Origin: Prinia subflava
Lineage: Eukaryota > Chordata > Aves > Passeriformes > Cisticolidae
NCBI RefSeq assembly: GCF_021018805.1
Contig: NC_086266.1
Location: 2,852,001 to 2,916,000 of the forward strand
Direction of reading: 5' to 3'
DNA length: 64,000 bases
Part shown: positions 55,586 through 64,000 of the stretch, piece by piece
Numbering within the stretch: the stretch's first letter is position 1
Layout of the letters: every line of letters begins with the position of its first letter
Made by a program: the position numbers and the translations under genes
The notes under the pieces: model-generated
What the model was told of the DNA's origin: nothing
Database searches by the model: none
Seen by the model: the letters and a program-made list of their open reading frames with translations, nothing else

Positions 55586-55705
55586 TTGAATTGGACAGGT
55601 TCAGAATTGGGCTCTGAGGGGTTTTTTCCACATGCATAGCATTAGGCATGCGCACAGTGCCCTGCTGGTCATTAGAGAGATGCTCCACATTTAAAGAAAT
55701 CTGCC
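55586..55705 (+). repeat. Dispersed repeat, copy 2
   Basis: This is the second copy of the element at 51862-51960, 3.7 kb to the right and in direct orientation. The core GTTCAGAATTGGGCTCTGAG is at 55600-55619. The flanks align only with small gaps, so a very recent tandem duplication is unlikely. Confidence 0.65.
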
Positions 55706-57473
55706 TTTTGGCCAAAATGGGCAAATCAACAACCCCCTCAAGTCAACTGGGAGCACCTTCACTGGTATCACTGGTCACTGGCTCAGGCTGGGGCTGGAGG
55801 AAGACACGGGTTCTTTATGGCATTTATTGACTATATACACATTTAACAAACAGTCAGGAACCAAATCCTTCAAGCCCTCGACACAAAAATAATTTCATTT
55901 CCTCAAAGGCATAGGGAAAATACAAGATAGGGTCTAACTGTTCAGATGCTTATACTAAATGCTTCATGGGTTTAAGGTATAAAATGCTTTCTGCAATCCC
56001 TCTAGTTGTTTTTTTTTTTTATGACATTTAATATTTGCATTCTTTCTGCTTGCCCAGTTATTTGTAAAATCACTCTTAAAGCTGCTGTAGATTTCAGGGA
56101 AATGGATGGGTACTGTACAGTCAAGAAGAACATCAGCTTTCATCACCAAATACATCAAAAAGTGGGGTTTAGTCATTAGTAAATACATTGAGCATTTTGG
56201 GAATGATCAAGAACCCAGTTTGGTGAAACTTAACTTGAAATCAGAGTTTTAATAAAATCTCTTGAGTGCTTAAAACTACATACCTGTCTATGGGCCCTGC
56301 TAAATTAAGGCCCACGTGCTTTTTCTAAGTTTAGCACAAATTTTATCCCATCTCACCATGTTGGGCATTTTTCTTTCCCTAGATAAAAACAGAATCTGGG
56401 GCTCATAGCACAAAAAGCATCACAACACTCCTTCCACAGTGCTGGAGCGTATTGTCTCAGTCCCAAGAATCATAAAAAGACCAGCATTTTTTCAAAGACC
56501 ATCTAGTATATTTAAATTAATACTTTACAGAAGGTCACATTTTCCACTCTGAATTGTTTAGAAAAATCCAGGTTGCGGAAGTACTCTTGTCAGACAAAAG
56601 GAATAATTTTGTTTTACTGAAGGGCCTGCATCATAAAACCATCTTTTACTAAAAAAGAAAACCCCAAACAATATAATTGGCATTCGTGTACAAACTGCTT
56701 AAATGCTCTTAAGATCTGCCTGGCTTCAGAATAGCTGAACAGTACCTGAAGCATCTACTCTCCATCCCAATTTGTGTATTTTAAAAGTCATTAAATTCTT
56801 GAATGAATCATTAGGAATACAATTCAAATGCTGTTAAACTGATAGTAATTTTGCCTCATAGGATAGATGTGAGCTTAATGTTTGCAAACAGCCAAATTCT
56901 TTTAAGATTTACACTCCATGGAGTTCAATATCAGCCAGGGAAGAATTACTAAATCAGGATATACTTCAAGTACAGGTTTTGGCCCAGGACTATTTTTGGT
57001 CTTCTTCAGCTGTTTGTTTTGACAGCATCTAATCCCCCTCACACACCCACCAGCAGCCACACAATCTATCCATTTACACTTCCAAAGTCAATTGAAAACG
57101 AAATATTCTCACATAATTACTCGTGGATGTCTGTAACACGAATCCAAGAAGTAACTGCAATTCAACTGCAATATTTCTTAGGGAGAAGAAAGCAACAGGG
57201 AGAAAAATCTTACAGAAATCCATTCAAAATGCGACTTTTTCCTACACTAATGCTCTCACCATCACCCCATAAAAATTAAAATAAAGAATAAAAATTAAAT
57301 CCGACTCCCAAAGAGCTTATCTACTCTATTTCACACATTCCCATCGGAAACACAACACAGTTCCCACGTTCAGAGGACTTTTCATTTAGTGAGTTATTAC
57401 ACACCCTGGTGAAAGAACAGTGACTGAGAAGATCTTCTGCAGGGGGACAAGGCAAAGAGGGGGGCAGGAGGGT

Positions 57474-58094
57474 GGGGGAAAAGGGGGAAAAGGGGGGAAA
57501 AGGGGGAAAAGGGGAAAAAGGGGGGAAAAGGGGGAAAAGGGGAAAAAGGGGGGGAAAGGGGAAAAAGGGGGGAAAAGGGGAAAAAGGGGGGAAAAGGGGG
57601 GAAAAGGGGGAAAAGGGGGAAAAGGGGGAAAAGGGGAAAAAGGGGGAAAAGGGGGAAAAGGGGAAAAAGGGGGGAAAAGGGGAAAAAGGGGGGAAAAGGG
57701 GGAAAAGGGGGAAAAGGGGAAAAAGGGGGGAAAAGGGGAAAAAGGGGGGAAAAGGGGGAAAAGGGGGGAAAAGGGGGAAAAGGGGGGAAAAGGGGGAAAA
57801 GGGGAAAAAGGGGGGAAAAGGGGAAAAAGGGGGGAAAAGGGGAAAGAGGGAAAAAGAGGAAAGAGGGAAAAAGAGGAAAAAGGGGGGAAAAGGGGGGAAA
57901 AGGGGGAAAAGGGGGGAAAAGGGGGAAAAAGGGGGGAAAAGGGGGGAGAAGGGGGGAAAAGGGGGGAAAAGGGAGGAAAAGGGAGGAAAAGGGGGGAAAA
58001 GGGGGAAAAGGGGGAAAAGGGGAAAAAGGGGGAAAAGGGGGAAAAGGGGGAAAAAGGGGGGAAAAGGGGGGAAAAGGGGGAAAAGGAGGAAAAA
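57474..58094 (+). repeat. 621-nt uninterrupted purine tract, (G4-6 A3-5)n
   Basis: For 621 bases the plus strand contains only A and G, mostly alternating runs of 4-6 G and 3-5 A. A small island near 57841-57890 has GA and GAGG interruptions. There is no fixed repeat period. G-runs separated by A loops of four or so match the classical G-quadruplex pattern many times over. The purine/pyrimidine mirror character also suits triplex (H-DNA). It lies about 4 kb downstream of the AFF2 start. AFF2 RNA would be C/U-rich here, so the G-rich strand is the transcription template. Frames of 220-280 codons on both strands here (glycine/lysine-rich on plus, proline/phenylalanine/serine-rich on minus) exist only because the repeat contains no stop codon. 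Confidence 0.95.
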
Positions 58095-60359
58095 TTCCCC
58101 TTTGTCTGGAGAGCAGGATCACCCCCTCCAGGTTGAGCACTGAGCTGAAAGAGCTGTGGCATGCAGCTCCTCCATTCACACAGGAGAGGAACCTGGCCCA
58201 CAGATGGCCTGTTCTCAGCTCTGTCAGCCACAAACAGACCTCTGAACTTGCTATTTATATAACAGTTTAGTGAGTTTAAGCCTCTTCCTGTATAACTGGC
58301 AGTTTGCTGGTTTTGCTGTAATTAGGCTACTTGTGATACATAATATAAAATGGAAAAAAAACCAAGGGGGTTGATTCTCTGCAGGGGGAAGTCTTCCTCC
58401 TTGCAGCCACACTGCTGAGAGGACACTGGTACCTGCTCATCTCATCTTATTTTACATTGCCACGTTTTGATTTACGTACCTCAACATGCATTTCATCTGC
58501 TAAGTATTTTCTCAACTTCCATTTTTTTAAAGATTGGAAGACTTAAAAATATTAAAACCTTTGAGGATAAATATAACATAAACCGAGGGGTTTTCTGCCT
58601 TTGTGTTTGTGAGGAATATATATTCTGGGTGGTTGGGTCTTTGTTGGGTTTTGTTGTTTCCCAGCTGCTGATTAATGACACCACCTTACTCCGTAAGCAG
58701 GTTCAGATCTAGCCACATGGTCCCAGGCCACAGCAAGATTTCATTTACTTGGTTACCACAGACAAGCATGGAAAGTGATTTAAAAGACAAAATTTGATTT
58801 TTAACAGCAAGTGGTCCCCTTGGTGCACACAGGCATTCAAGCTTTTCATTATATCCATCTCCCTTCCTTTCTCCCTCATAGAATGGCTCATATTAAATGC
58901 AAGCCCAGGTGAACACTTCTTATTCACCCTGGAATCATAGCGGACTTCAGATTTGGCCCGTTCATCTCATCCTGAGTTTACATTTATTTAAATTGTTTTG
59001 GGTATTTCTCAATTTTTTCAAGCCTGGCAAAACATCCACAAGGATACACATCAGTGTTAACAGAACCCACCACACCAACTCTCAGCTACCTTCCCAATCA
59101 CATTCTTGATGAAGTGTCAATGATAAACCTCATTTTTGTATTATTGTGATCCCTCCTAATATGGGAAATTAAAGGGCTGATTCTGCAGTTTGGATCATCA
59201 AGACAAAGCTCCCACTGCTCAGGTGAGAATTTCAGCAGATGTGCACTGGCACTGCACGCTGGAACAATCACAGCTCTTGACAAAGTATGTTTCAAGGAGT
59301 GACACAAAAATGAACCTCCACTAAAGGTGGGGGAAAATTAACTATATTTTCCCATCGATTAGTAACTTTCACAAGGCATTTCCTGGTATAAAGGCAAGGC
59401 AGAAAAAGTTTACCTTTACATCTTTTCATCAGATTAAAAAAAAAAAATTCTGCCCAAGCTATAAATATATTTTTTTAATATATTTCTCAGGCTAACGATG
59501 TTTCTGTTGTACTTTGCATAGAGATAATACAAACACCCACACACAGAGTAGGCCTGAGCTTGCCTTCTTGGTGATTGCAGCACAGATTAGGAGAAGTTTT
59601 GGGTTTGCAAGGAATGCAGAAGAGGGTCCCTAATTGCCTTATAAATGCTTGTGAAACACGTTTTACAAAGGCCAGCTCGCAGGCAGGAGGAGGGCAGCTT
59701 CAAAATAAGAAGCAGAAATTCACTCTTCATGTCATATGTACTTATTTGCAAATATTACAAAGCAACCACACCATACTGGATACACAGAAAAAATTAATAA
59801 ACCTTGATGGATGTGCATGCATATTCCTGTAAGGATGATGTATGTGTAACATATTACATACATACACGTGTCTGTGGACAGAGGAGCTAAATTTAACTCT
59901 ACGTAAGCTACTCAACCACTTGTCAGAGACAAAAATATTTACATGTGTAATAAAATACATGTCACATTTGTGCAGACGTGTAGATTATGTACCCACATGT
60001 TATACATGCACTTACATATGCTAATTGGATTATTAAGAGCTAAATGCAACTTGATCTCTGCAGTGAACGCCTGTGCCACATAGAGAGTTTGAGCAGATAT
60101 CAAACTGTTCGAAACAGTCAAAGTAAAAATGTTCTCTGCTCATGAACCCTAAAAACACTGAAACCAATACATTTCACAACACAAAAAAATCAGCAAATAG
60201 AATTTTGGAATGAGGGGCAATATGTTCATATTTTATGGAAAAATCGAGGCACGAGAGTTCCCTTCTTTCTGATGCACATCTCTAAATCCACATAAAACCA
60301 TAGTCAAATGAAAGTGAGTTATTAAGCAAACACTAAAACTCAATACCTATAAATGCTTA
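58095..60359. other. Intronic between purine tract and element J
   Basis: Unique AT-rich sequence with an AT-rich simple patch at 59440-59490 and ACATGTG/CATACA-rich DNA at 59820-60020. No exon is visible. Confidence 0.55.
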
Positions 60360-60800
60360 GTATTTGAACTACACCCACATATTGGGTTGTAACAGCTCCT
60401 ATTAAATTAATGTTACCCACATTATAAATTAGGCAAATTGTATGCAAATATTATTTGAGCGGTAATACAGTGGTTATCAGTTGTCTGCAAAATAAATTAG
60501 TGTAGCAGAGTAAAGATAGTGTAGTAGAAGCATAATATTTAATTGAGCACTAATTTTATTGTGATTATTACTTTTCAATAACAACAGCGTGATTATTAAA
60601 AAGATGTAATACAATGGATTATGCAGAGCTGATAAAACATGCACATGATCCAAAACGCTTGCTTACAGATTAATATTGATACAGTGTAATTTATGGTTGC
60701 GAGGATTTACTCCCAATTGCTGTAAAATGGAACGTGACAGGTATTTGGTTCTGATTACCATGGATTTGCAAGTATAGCTGTTAGACCGTGTTTGGCAAAA
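60360..60800. promoter_or_regulatory. Candidate conserved non-coding element J near the AFF2 promoter
   Basis: This AT-rich but non-repetitive block lies 1.2-1.6 kb inside intron 1. It has an octamer ATGCAAAT at 60442-60449, TTAATTGAGCACTAATTTTATTG, CAGATTAATATTGATAC and TTGCGAGGATTTACTCC. The proximity to the promoter and the density of TAAT/octamer motifs suggest a first-intron enhancer. Confidence 0.33.
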
Positions 60801-61943
60801 TGATAGTTATTAACAAGAGATATTACCTTTTTTCCTAGACATATCTTTATATTATCAACAAAGTGAAGTAAACCCTCTGCGAAACACGAGGTCTAAATGC
60901 ACATACATACACACATATAATCTGCGTGGCATTTAGAGATTAGGATCACAAAATACAGTATTTTAGTCTCTTTCTTCCTTGGCAAACTGCACTCCAGCCT
61001 TAAAAGCATTTAACAAAGCAGCACCCAACCCCTGAATTTGTCCATGCATAGTTAAGGAATTATATTCGCTAAATTGAAAAGTAAAGAAAGAACCAATAAA
61101 ACCAGCCAAAGAATAAGCATAATCTCATTAACCAGCCGGGAAAGTGACTAAATACCTACCCAAATTCTAACTTTCCCAGCTACTTGTCACCCATCAAAAA
61201 TTCCTTAACATTCACTTTGATAACAAGTTTACAATGCACTTAAACAGATGCACCGACCTTTTTAAGGTGTGCGCCTATTTACAGAGCAATATAAACCTAA
61301 AATTCCGCTCTTAAAATAAATGGAAAGAAATAAAAGAAAAACGAGGCAGGGAAAAAAAAGACCTGTTATAATATCACGGGTACTGATCTTCCCACTTCCA
61401 AAACTAACTTCATCTGGAATAGGAAACCAGCAAAACCAGCACCAGAAGCCCCCACATCGATCAGGGCTCTACGGCCGAACTGTGCCACACAGCGAAACTA
61501 CAGCGGCGGTTCTCCCCGTGAAAGGAACATTGTCAGTGACAGCAGTAAACACAACATCAGCGGAGCCGCGATCCCGGGGAACATCGCCGCCCCTGCTCGG
61601 GAGGGGGCTGCCAGCGCCGATCGCAGCCGGCACCCGGCACCTCTGCGGGCCAACTTCGCCCCCCGGAGCCGCGCTCCGAGCGCTGCCCGCCGGCCGCGGA
61701 GCGCGCCTGGAGCCGGCCGGCCCCGGCTGCCCCGGCCGGCCCCGCTGCCCGCGGGCATCGCCCCGCAACAAAGGCTCCGGCACCGGGGAGAGAGCGGGGA
61801 AGGGTAGCAAGGAGGCAGCTGGAAGAAGGAGAGGGGTGGAGGGATGGGGAGGGGAGGTGGTGCGGGGTGGCGGGGTATGGGGGGGGAGGTTGGAGGAGAA
61901 AGCAAACCCCCCCCTAAAAAAAGAAAACACCACCCGAAAAAAA

Positions 61944-61949
61944 ACCTAC
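61944..61949 (-). other. AFF2: AFF2 exon 1 splice donor
   Basis: The minus strand reads TG then GTAGGT, a good U2-type donor. It interrupts the Cys16 codon after its second base. The phase-2 boundary agrees with the protein continuing with Cys-His-Tyr in the next exon. Confidence 0.9.
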
Positions 61950-61996
61950 CACTGCTGCTCTAAGTCCCAGTCCCTGAAAAAGTCGAATAGGTCCAT
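61950..61996 (-). CDS. AFF2: AFF2 (FMR2) exon 1, coding part with start codon
   Basis: The minus strand from 61996 reads ATG then MDLFDFFRDWDLEQQ, and ends with TG at 61951-61950, the first two bases of a Cys codon. A GTAGGT splice donor follows at 61949-61944. The known AFF2 start continues QQ-C-H-Y, so the residues and the phase-2 split both fit. AFF3 starts MDSFDLALLQEWDLE and AFF1 starts quite differently, which separates the paralogues. The start has G at -3 and G at +4, a good Kozak context. AFF2 is a nuclear AF4/FMR2-family protein; family members scaffold P-TEFb (CDK9/cyclin T) in super-elongation-like complexes, and the N-terminal region contributes to P-TEFb binding. Loss of AFF2 expression causes human FRAXE intellectual disability. 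Only about 16 of roughly 1,300 codons are here. The match is to a remembered family sequence, not to a search. Confidence 0.93.
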
Positions 61997-62042
61997 AACG
62001 ATGTGGTGGGGAGACTCAGAGAAGTGGTGCCCCCGCCCCGCA

Positions 62043-62067
62043 GAGCCGAGCCGAGCCGAGCCGAGCC
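62043..62067 (-). repeat. GGCTC pentanucleotide array, five units
   Basis: Five perfect GAGCC units on the plus strand read as GGCTC on the AFF2-sense strand, ending 47 nt before the start codon. This is a perfect G+C-rich short tandem repeat inside the likely 5' UTR and would be expected to vary in length between individuals. Confidence 0.88.
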
Positions 62068-62150
62068 GGCGCGGCTATCGCTGCCCGGCCCGCATGGGCA
62101 GCGGCGGCCGCGGCGGGGCCGCGCGGAGCCGCCCGGGGTGGCGGAGCTCC

Positions 62151-62162
62151 GCCGCCGCCGCC
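62151..62162 (-). repeat. GGC trinucleotide tract in the AFF2 leader
   Basis: The plus strand reads GCC four times, so the AFF2-sense strand reads GGC four times, about 155 nt upstream of the ATG. It has the opposite G/C polarity to the CCG tract at 62206-62217. The two could pair in the leader RNA with a loop of about 43 nt. Confidence 0.75.
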
Positions 62163-62205
62163 AGCAGCGCGGCGCGGCTGTGCCCGGCTGGGAGAGGCAG
62201 CGCAG

Positions 62206-62217
62206 CGGCGGCGGCGG
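62206..62217 (-). repeat. CCG trinucleotide tract in the AFF2 leader
   Basis: The plus strand carries CGG four times, so the AFF2-sense strand reads CCG four times, about 210 nt upstream of the ATG. This is the best candidate for the position of the human FRAXE CCG repeat, although equivalence to the exact human site is inferred from location and unit only. The tract is short and not expanded in this assembly. Confidence 0.75.
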
Positions 62218-62405
62218 CCCGGCGCACACACACACAGACGGGCGGGCAGGCTGCCTCGCACACCGCGAGGGGAGGAGCCGGGGCGGCCCGAAGCCGCGGC
62301 ATGGAGCCGCCGCGGCAGCACCGCCGGGATCCGGCGGAGCCGCCGGCCCCCGCCGGGAGCGCGGGGAAGTTGAGCTGGAGGGAGGAACTGCGGGGCTGAG
62401 CGCCT

Positions 62406-64000
62406 AAGGGAGATCTGGAGGGGTCGGAGAGGGGGAGAGATGTAAAATAAAAGAATAAAAAAAATTTTGACAAAACACACACACACACAAAATCAGGCAC
62501 CTATAATCGTATAAATTAATTGTCGGAGCCAGTTCCTGCGTGCGGACAAACCTGCCTGCACGGACATGGCAGGGCCGGAGCTCCGGGTCAGCTGCACTGG
62601 GAGATGCAGGATGGCAGGGGAGGGCAGAGCAGAGACAGCCCCGGGAGGGCTGGATGGAAAATGCCCTCCCCAACCTGGTGAGGTGGGGATCCAGGGGAGC
62701 ATCCCGCTCTCCCGCTGGGATGATGAGAAATGATGACCCTTCCTGCATGCCCTGAGATGGGCAGTGACACAGCTCACCTGCGGGCATCAGATAGGACAGG
62801 GCATCCCGGAGCCCCCTGCAGAGCCCACCCCAGTCCCCCCCACAATCCCAGGGACAACCAAGCACAAGTCCCATACACAGTAGAAAGGGGCCCACTGCTC
62901 CTTCCATCCCGTAAATGGAATTCTTCTCTACCCAGATTCACGCTTCCATATCTGAATTGCCTTCTTAACAGTAAACAATATCTTATGACTTTTCCCATCC
63001 ATTTTATATTTGTAATACTCCATATATATATATTTACACATCGAGCAAACAAGTGCATACATTGGTTTTGCAAAGACAAGACCAATGCCATCATCATTTT
63101 TACTCCAGTCTTCCACAGAACCAATCACTCCCTGAAATTCTCTGCATGCCAGCAAGTCCTGAGGACTTGGTGAAGTTTGAAATGACCCCTGTTTTGATGA
63201 GGTCCCGTCTCCACAGCCGTGTCCCAGCCCCAGGACACTCAACACAGCTGGTCACAGCAGCCAGCCCTGCCACCACAGACCAGGCTCCAATGAACCCTCA
63301 TCTTTATGGGCTCCTGAGAATTAAGAAACAAATGTAAGAGTATAAATTCCATCACCAGCAGAGCAGTGGAGCCCTGTGCCGGACACAGAACCTGTTACCA
63401 CGGGGGTGGAGGGACACTGCTGTGCCCAGCCCTCTCCCCAGGGACACAGCAGCCACACTTGGCTGCCCATGGACACACATGGAGCTGTGCTGCCACCCAG
63501 ACCTGTCCTGCAGGAGCGAGGGGCTGTGGGGACACGCTGGGGTGTCTCCATTCCCCCGGTGCCCTGCTGCTGGCACGGGATCCAGCACCATCCCCAAGGC
63601 CCAGCCAAGGGTTCATCTTCCCCAGCTGGAACAGAAAACCCCACTGCCCTCAGCGTGAGCTCTTTCACAGTGAAGAACACAACTGCAGCTCCCAGCACCT
63701 GCAAGAGCCCAGGATGGGGATAATAAGATCAGCAGGGGTTGCTGACCCTGTGCCTGCTGCCTCAGCACGGCTCAGCCTCGGTGTTGGTTTTGCCGAGGAG
63801 GCTGTGGGCAGGAGCTCTGCTGCCATTGCAGCGCCCTGCCCTGCCCTGCCCCTGCCTGTCCTGCTCGACAGGCCCAGAGCTGCTCCTCCTGGCTGGCTTG
63901 GGCAGGTGTCCCCAGTCAGGGTCAGAGGAGGAGGAGGAGGAGGAGAATGCTGCCATAATGTCCTTCTGATGAAGGCCTAGACCCCTCTGGTGGCTGCTGT
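62406..64000. other. AFF2 upstream flank
   Basis: This is sequence 5' of the AFF2 promoter. It starts with an (AC)9 run near 62477-62492, then becomes moderately G+C-rich but CpG-poor, with an AT-rich island at about 62920-63060 that includes a TA run at 63022-63031. From 63360 to 63960 it is G+C-rich again. A 204-codon plus-strand frame at 63366-63980 has no recognisable domain and has overlapping open frames on both strands, so I do not call it. A first exon of a divergent non-coding RNA could hide here, but no splice structure is convincing. Confidence 0.6.
63924..63950 (+). repeat. GGA trinucleotide run
   Basis: A purine run of GAG/GGA units lies in the upstream flank at the right edge. 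It is preceded by CCCTG pentamers near 63836-63858. Both are short simple repeats. Confidence 0.7.

Larger units (their letters stand above)
50131..57473. other. Intronic, mostly unique, with the relics listed separately
   Basis: Apart from the dispersed repeat pair, the hairpin with A24, the MIR-like and L3-like relics and A-runs, this is unique AT-rich sequence. Coding frames of up to 130 codons near 52075-53283 have no recognisable domain and opposing alternatives. Confidence 0.5.
1..61949 (-). other. AFF2: AFF2 intron 1 (5' part, runs off the left edge)
   Basis: Everything left of the exon 1 donor is assigned to intron 1. The next AFF2 coding block should encode a stretch like CHYEQDRSALKKREWERRN, and I found no such frame on the minus strand. 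The human gene also has a first intron of well over 100 kb, so absence of exon 2 within 62 kb is unsurprising. No frame of 60 codons or more in this interval looks like a known protein; the longest ones translate simple repeats. Contents are itemised separately. Confidence 0.8.
62075..62302 (-). other. Upstream ORF in the AFF2 leader
   Basis: An ATG at 62302 on the minus strand opens a 75-codon frame ending at 62075, before the GGCTC array and the AFF2 start. It crosses both trinucleotide tracts in frames giving alanine runs of six and four residues, separated by a stretch containing LPLPAGHSR. Its start context is weak (T at -3, C at +4). It would matter only if transcription starts right of 62302. 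It is probably a by-product of GC-rich sequence, but upstream ORFs in such leaders can lower translation of the main frame. Confidence 0.35.
61997..62400 (-). promoter_or_regulatory. AFF2: AFF2 5' UTR and core promoter region
   Basis: This stretch lies directly upstream of the AFF2 start codon on the minus strand and is the densest part of the CpG island. No TATA box is evident, so a dispersed CpG-island promoter is likely and the exact transcription start cannot be read. The minus strand has a GC-box-like GGGGCGGGG at about 62028-62041. The plus strand has a GGGCGGG at about 62233-62241. The likely leader contains a GGCTC pentamer array, a GGC tract, a CCG tract and an upstream ORF, listed separately. 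In humans the expandable CCG repeat whose methylation silences FMR2 lies in the equivalent leader. Confidence 0.75.
61455..62405. promoter_or_regulatory. CpG island spanning the AFF2 start
   Basis: CpG dinucleotides are dense from about 61455 to 62405, while flanking DNA on both sides is CpG-poor. The island covers the promoter, exon 1 and about 0.5 kb of intron 1. It corresponds in position to the FRAXE CpG island of human FMR2, which is also reported to give rise to a divergent transcript (FMR3). Long open frames on both strands here, including a 359-codon plus-strand frame at 61320-62399, follow from the lack of AT-rich stop codons and are not called as genes. Edges were judged by eye. Confidence 0.9.

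Noticed and set aside
57386..58233. Frames of 220-280 codons on both strands (Pro/Phe/Ser-rich on minus, Gly/Lys-rich on plus)
   Set aside because: They are readings of the purine tract, whose repeat contains no stop codon in any frame on either strand.
1..61949. AFF2 exon 2 (expected to encode His-Tyr-Glu-Gln-Asp and a Lys-Lys-Arg-Glu-Trp-Glu-Arg-Arg-Asn stretch)
   Set aside because: I looked for it on the minus strand and saw no matching frame; it probably lies beyond the left edge.
61320..62399. 359-codon plus-strand ORF as a protein gene
   Set aside because: It runs from AT-rich DNA through the CpG island antisense to AFF2 exon 1, is Arg/Ala/Pro/Gly-rich without a domain, and is explained by lack of stops in G+C-rich DNA.
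62016..62486. 156-codon minus-strand ORF upstream of AFF2
   Set aside because: It begins in the AC repeat, which gives a Cys-Val-Cys-rich start, continues through the leader and is not in frame with AFF2. There is no independent support.
63366..63980. 204-codon plus-strand ORF in the upstream flank
   Set aside because: G+C-rich DNA with several overlapping frames on both strands, no recognisable domain and no splice evidence.
1..64000. CRISPR arrays, bacterial operons, rRNA, functional tRNA genes, complete retroviruses
   Set aside because: None has any support; the only tandem arrays are micro- or minisatellites, and the B-box-like site at 54123 lacks a tRNA fold.

Overview
This window is vertebrate genomic DNA, most likely from a bird. 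The base composition is AT-rich, there are no recent L1, Alu or LTR elements, a few fossil CR1/L3-like and MIR-like scraps remain, and long low-complexity tracts are common. The assignment to birds, possibly a songbird, is inference. There are no bacterial, viral or intact mobile-element genes.

The one gene I can place firmly is AFF2 (FMR2, the gene of the human FRAXE fragile site), on the minus strand at the right end. A 47-nt coding piece of exon 1 (61996 down to 61950) reads MDLFDFFRDWDLEQQ, then the first two bases of a Cys codon, then a GTAGGT splice donor. This fits the AFF2 N-terminus as I recall it and not the AFF1 or AFF3 starts. The exon lies in a CpG island (about 61455-62405). Its 5' side holds GC boxes, two short CCG/GGC tracts, a GGCTC pentamer repeat and an upstream ORF whose alanine runs are coded by the trinucleotide tracts. 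To the right (62406-64000) is upstream flank.

Everything left of the donor (1-61949) is best read as the start of AFF2 intron 1. I found no second exon. The six-frame ORFs of 60-280 codons across it are chance ORFs or readings of simple repeats. The intron holds a compound hexamer/nonamer satellite (4324-4572), a 313-nt stretch of only A and C ending in 43 A (7284-7596), a T/G tract of the opposite strand bias (30886-31110), a 621-nt all-purine tract with G-quadruplex and triplex potential about 4 kb inside the gene (57474-58094), an unidentified repeat family with two copies 3.7 kb apart, old retroelement fragments, and several TAAT-rich or CpG-retaining blocks that look like conserved non-coding elements. 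Those blocks would be candidate long-range enhancers of AFF2 or a neighbour; conservation cannot be tested from one sequence.

Functional reading: the CpG-island promoter drives leftward transcription of AFF2, a nuclear AF4/FMR2-family scaffold of a P-TEFb elongation complex. Nascent RNA crosses the CCCCUUUU-rich complement of the purine tract early in intron 1. No new protein-coding system is evident. The points of most interest are the repeat architecture of this FRAXE-orthologous promoter and the purine tract downstream of it.
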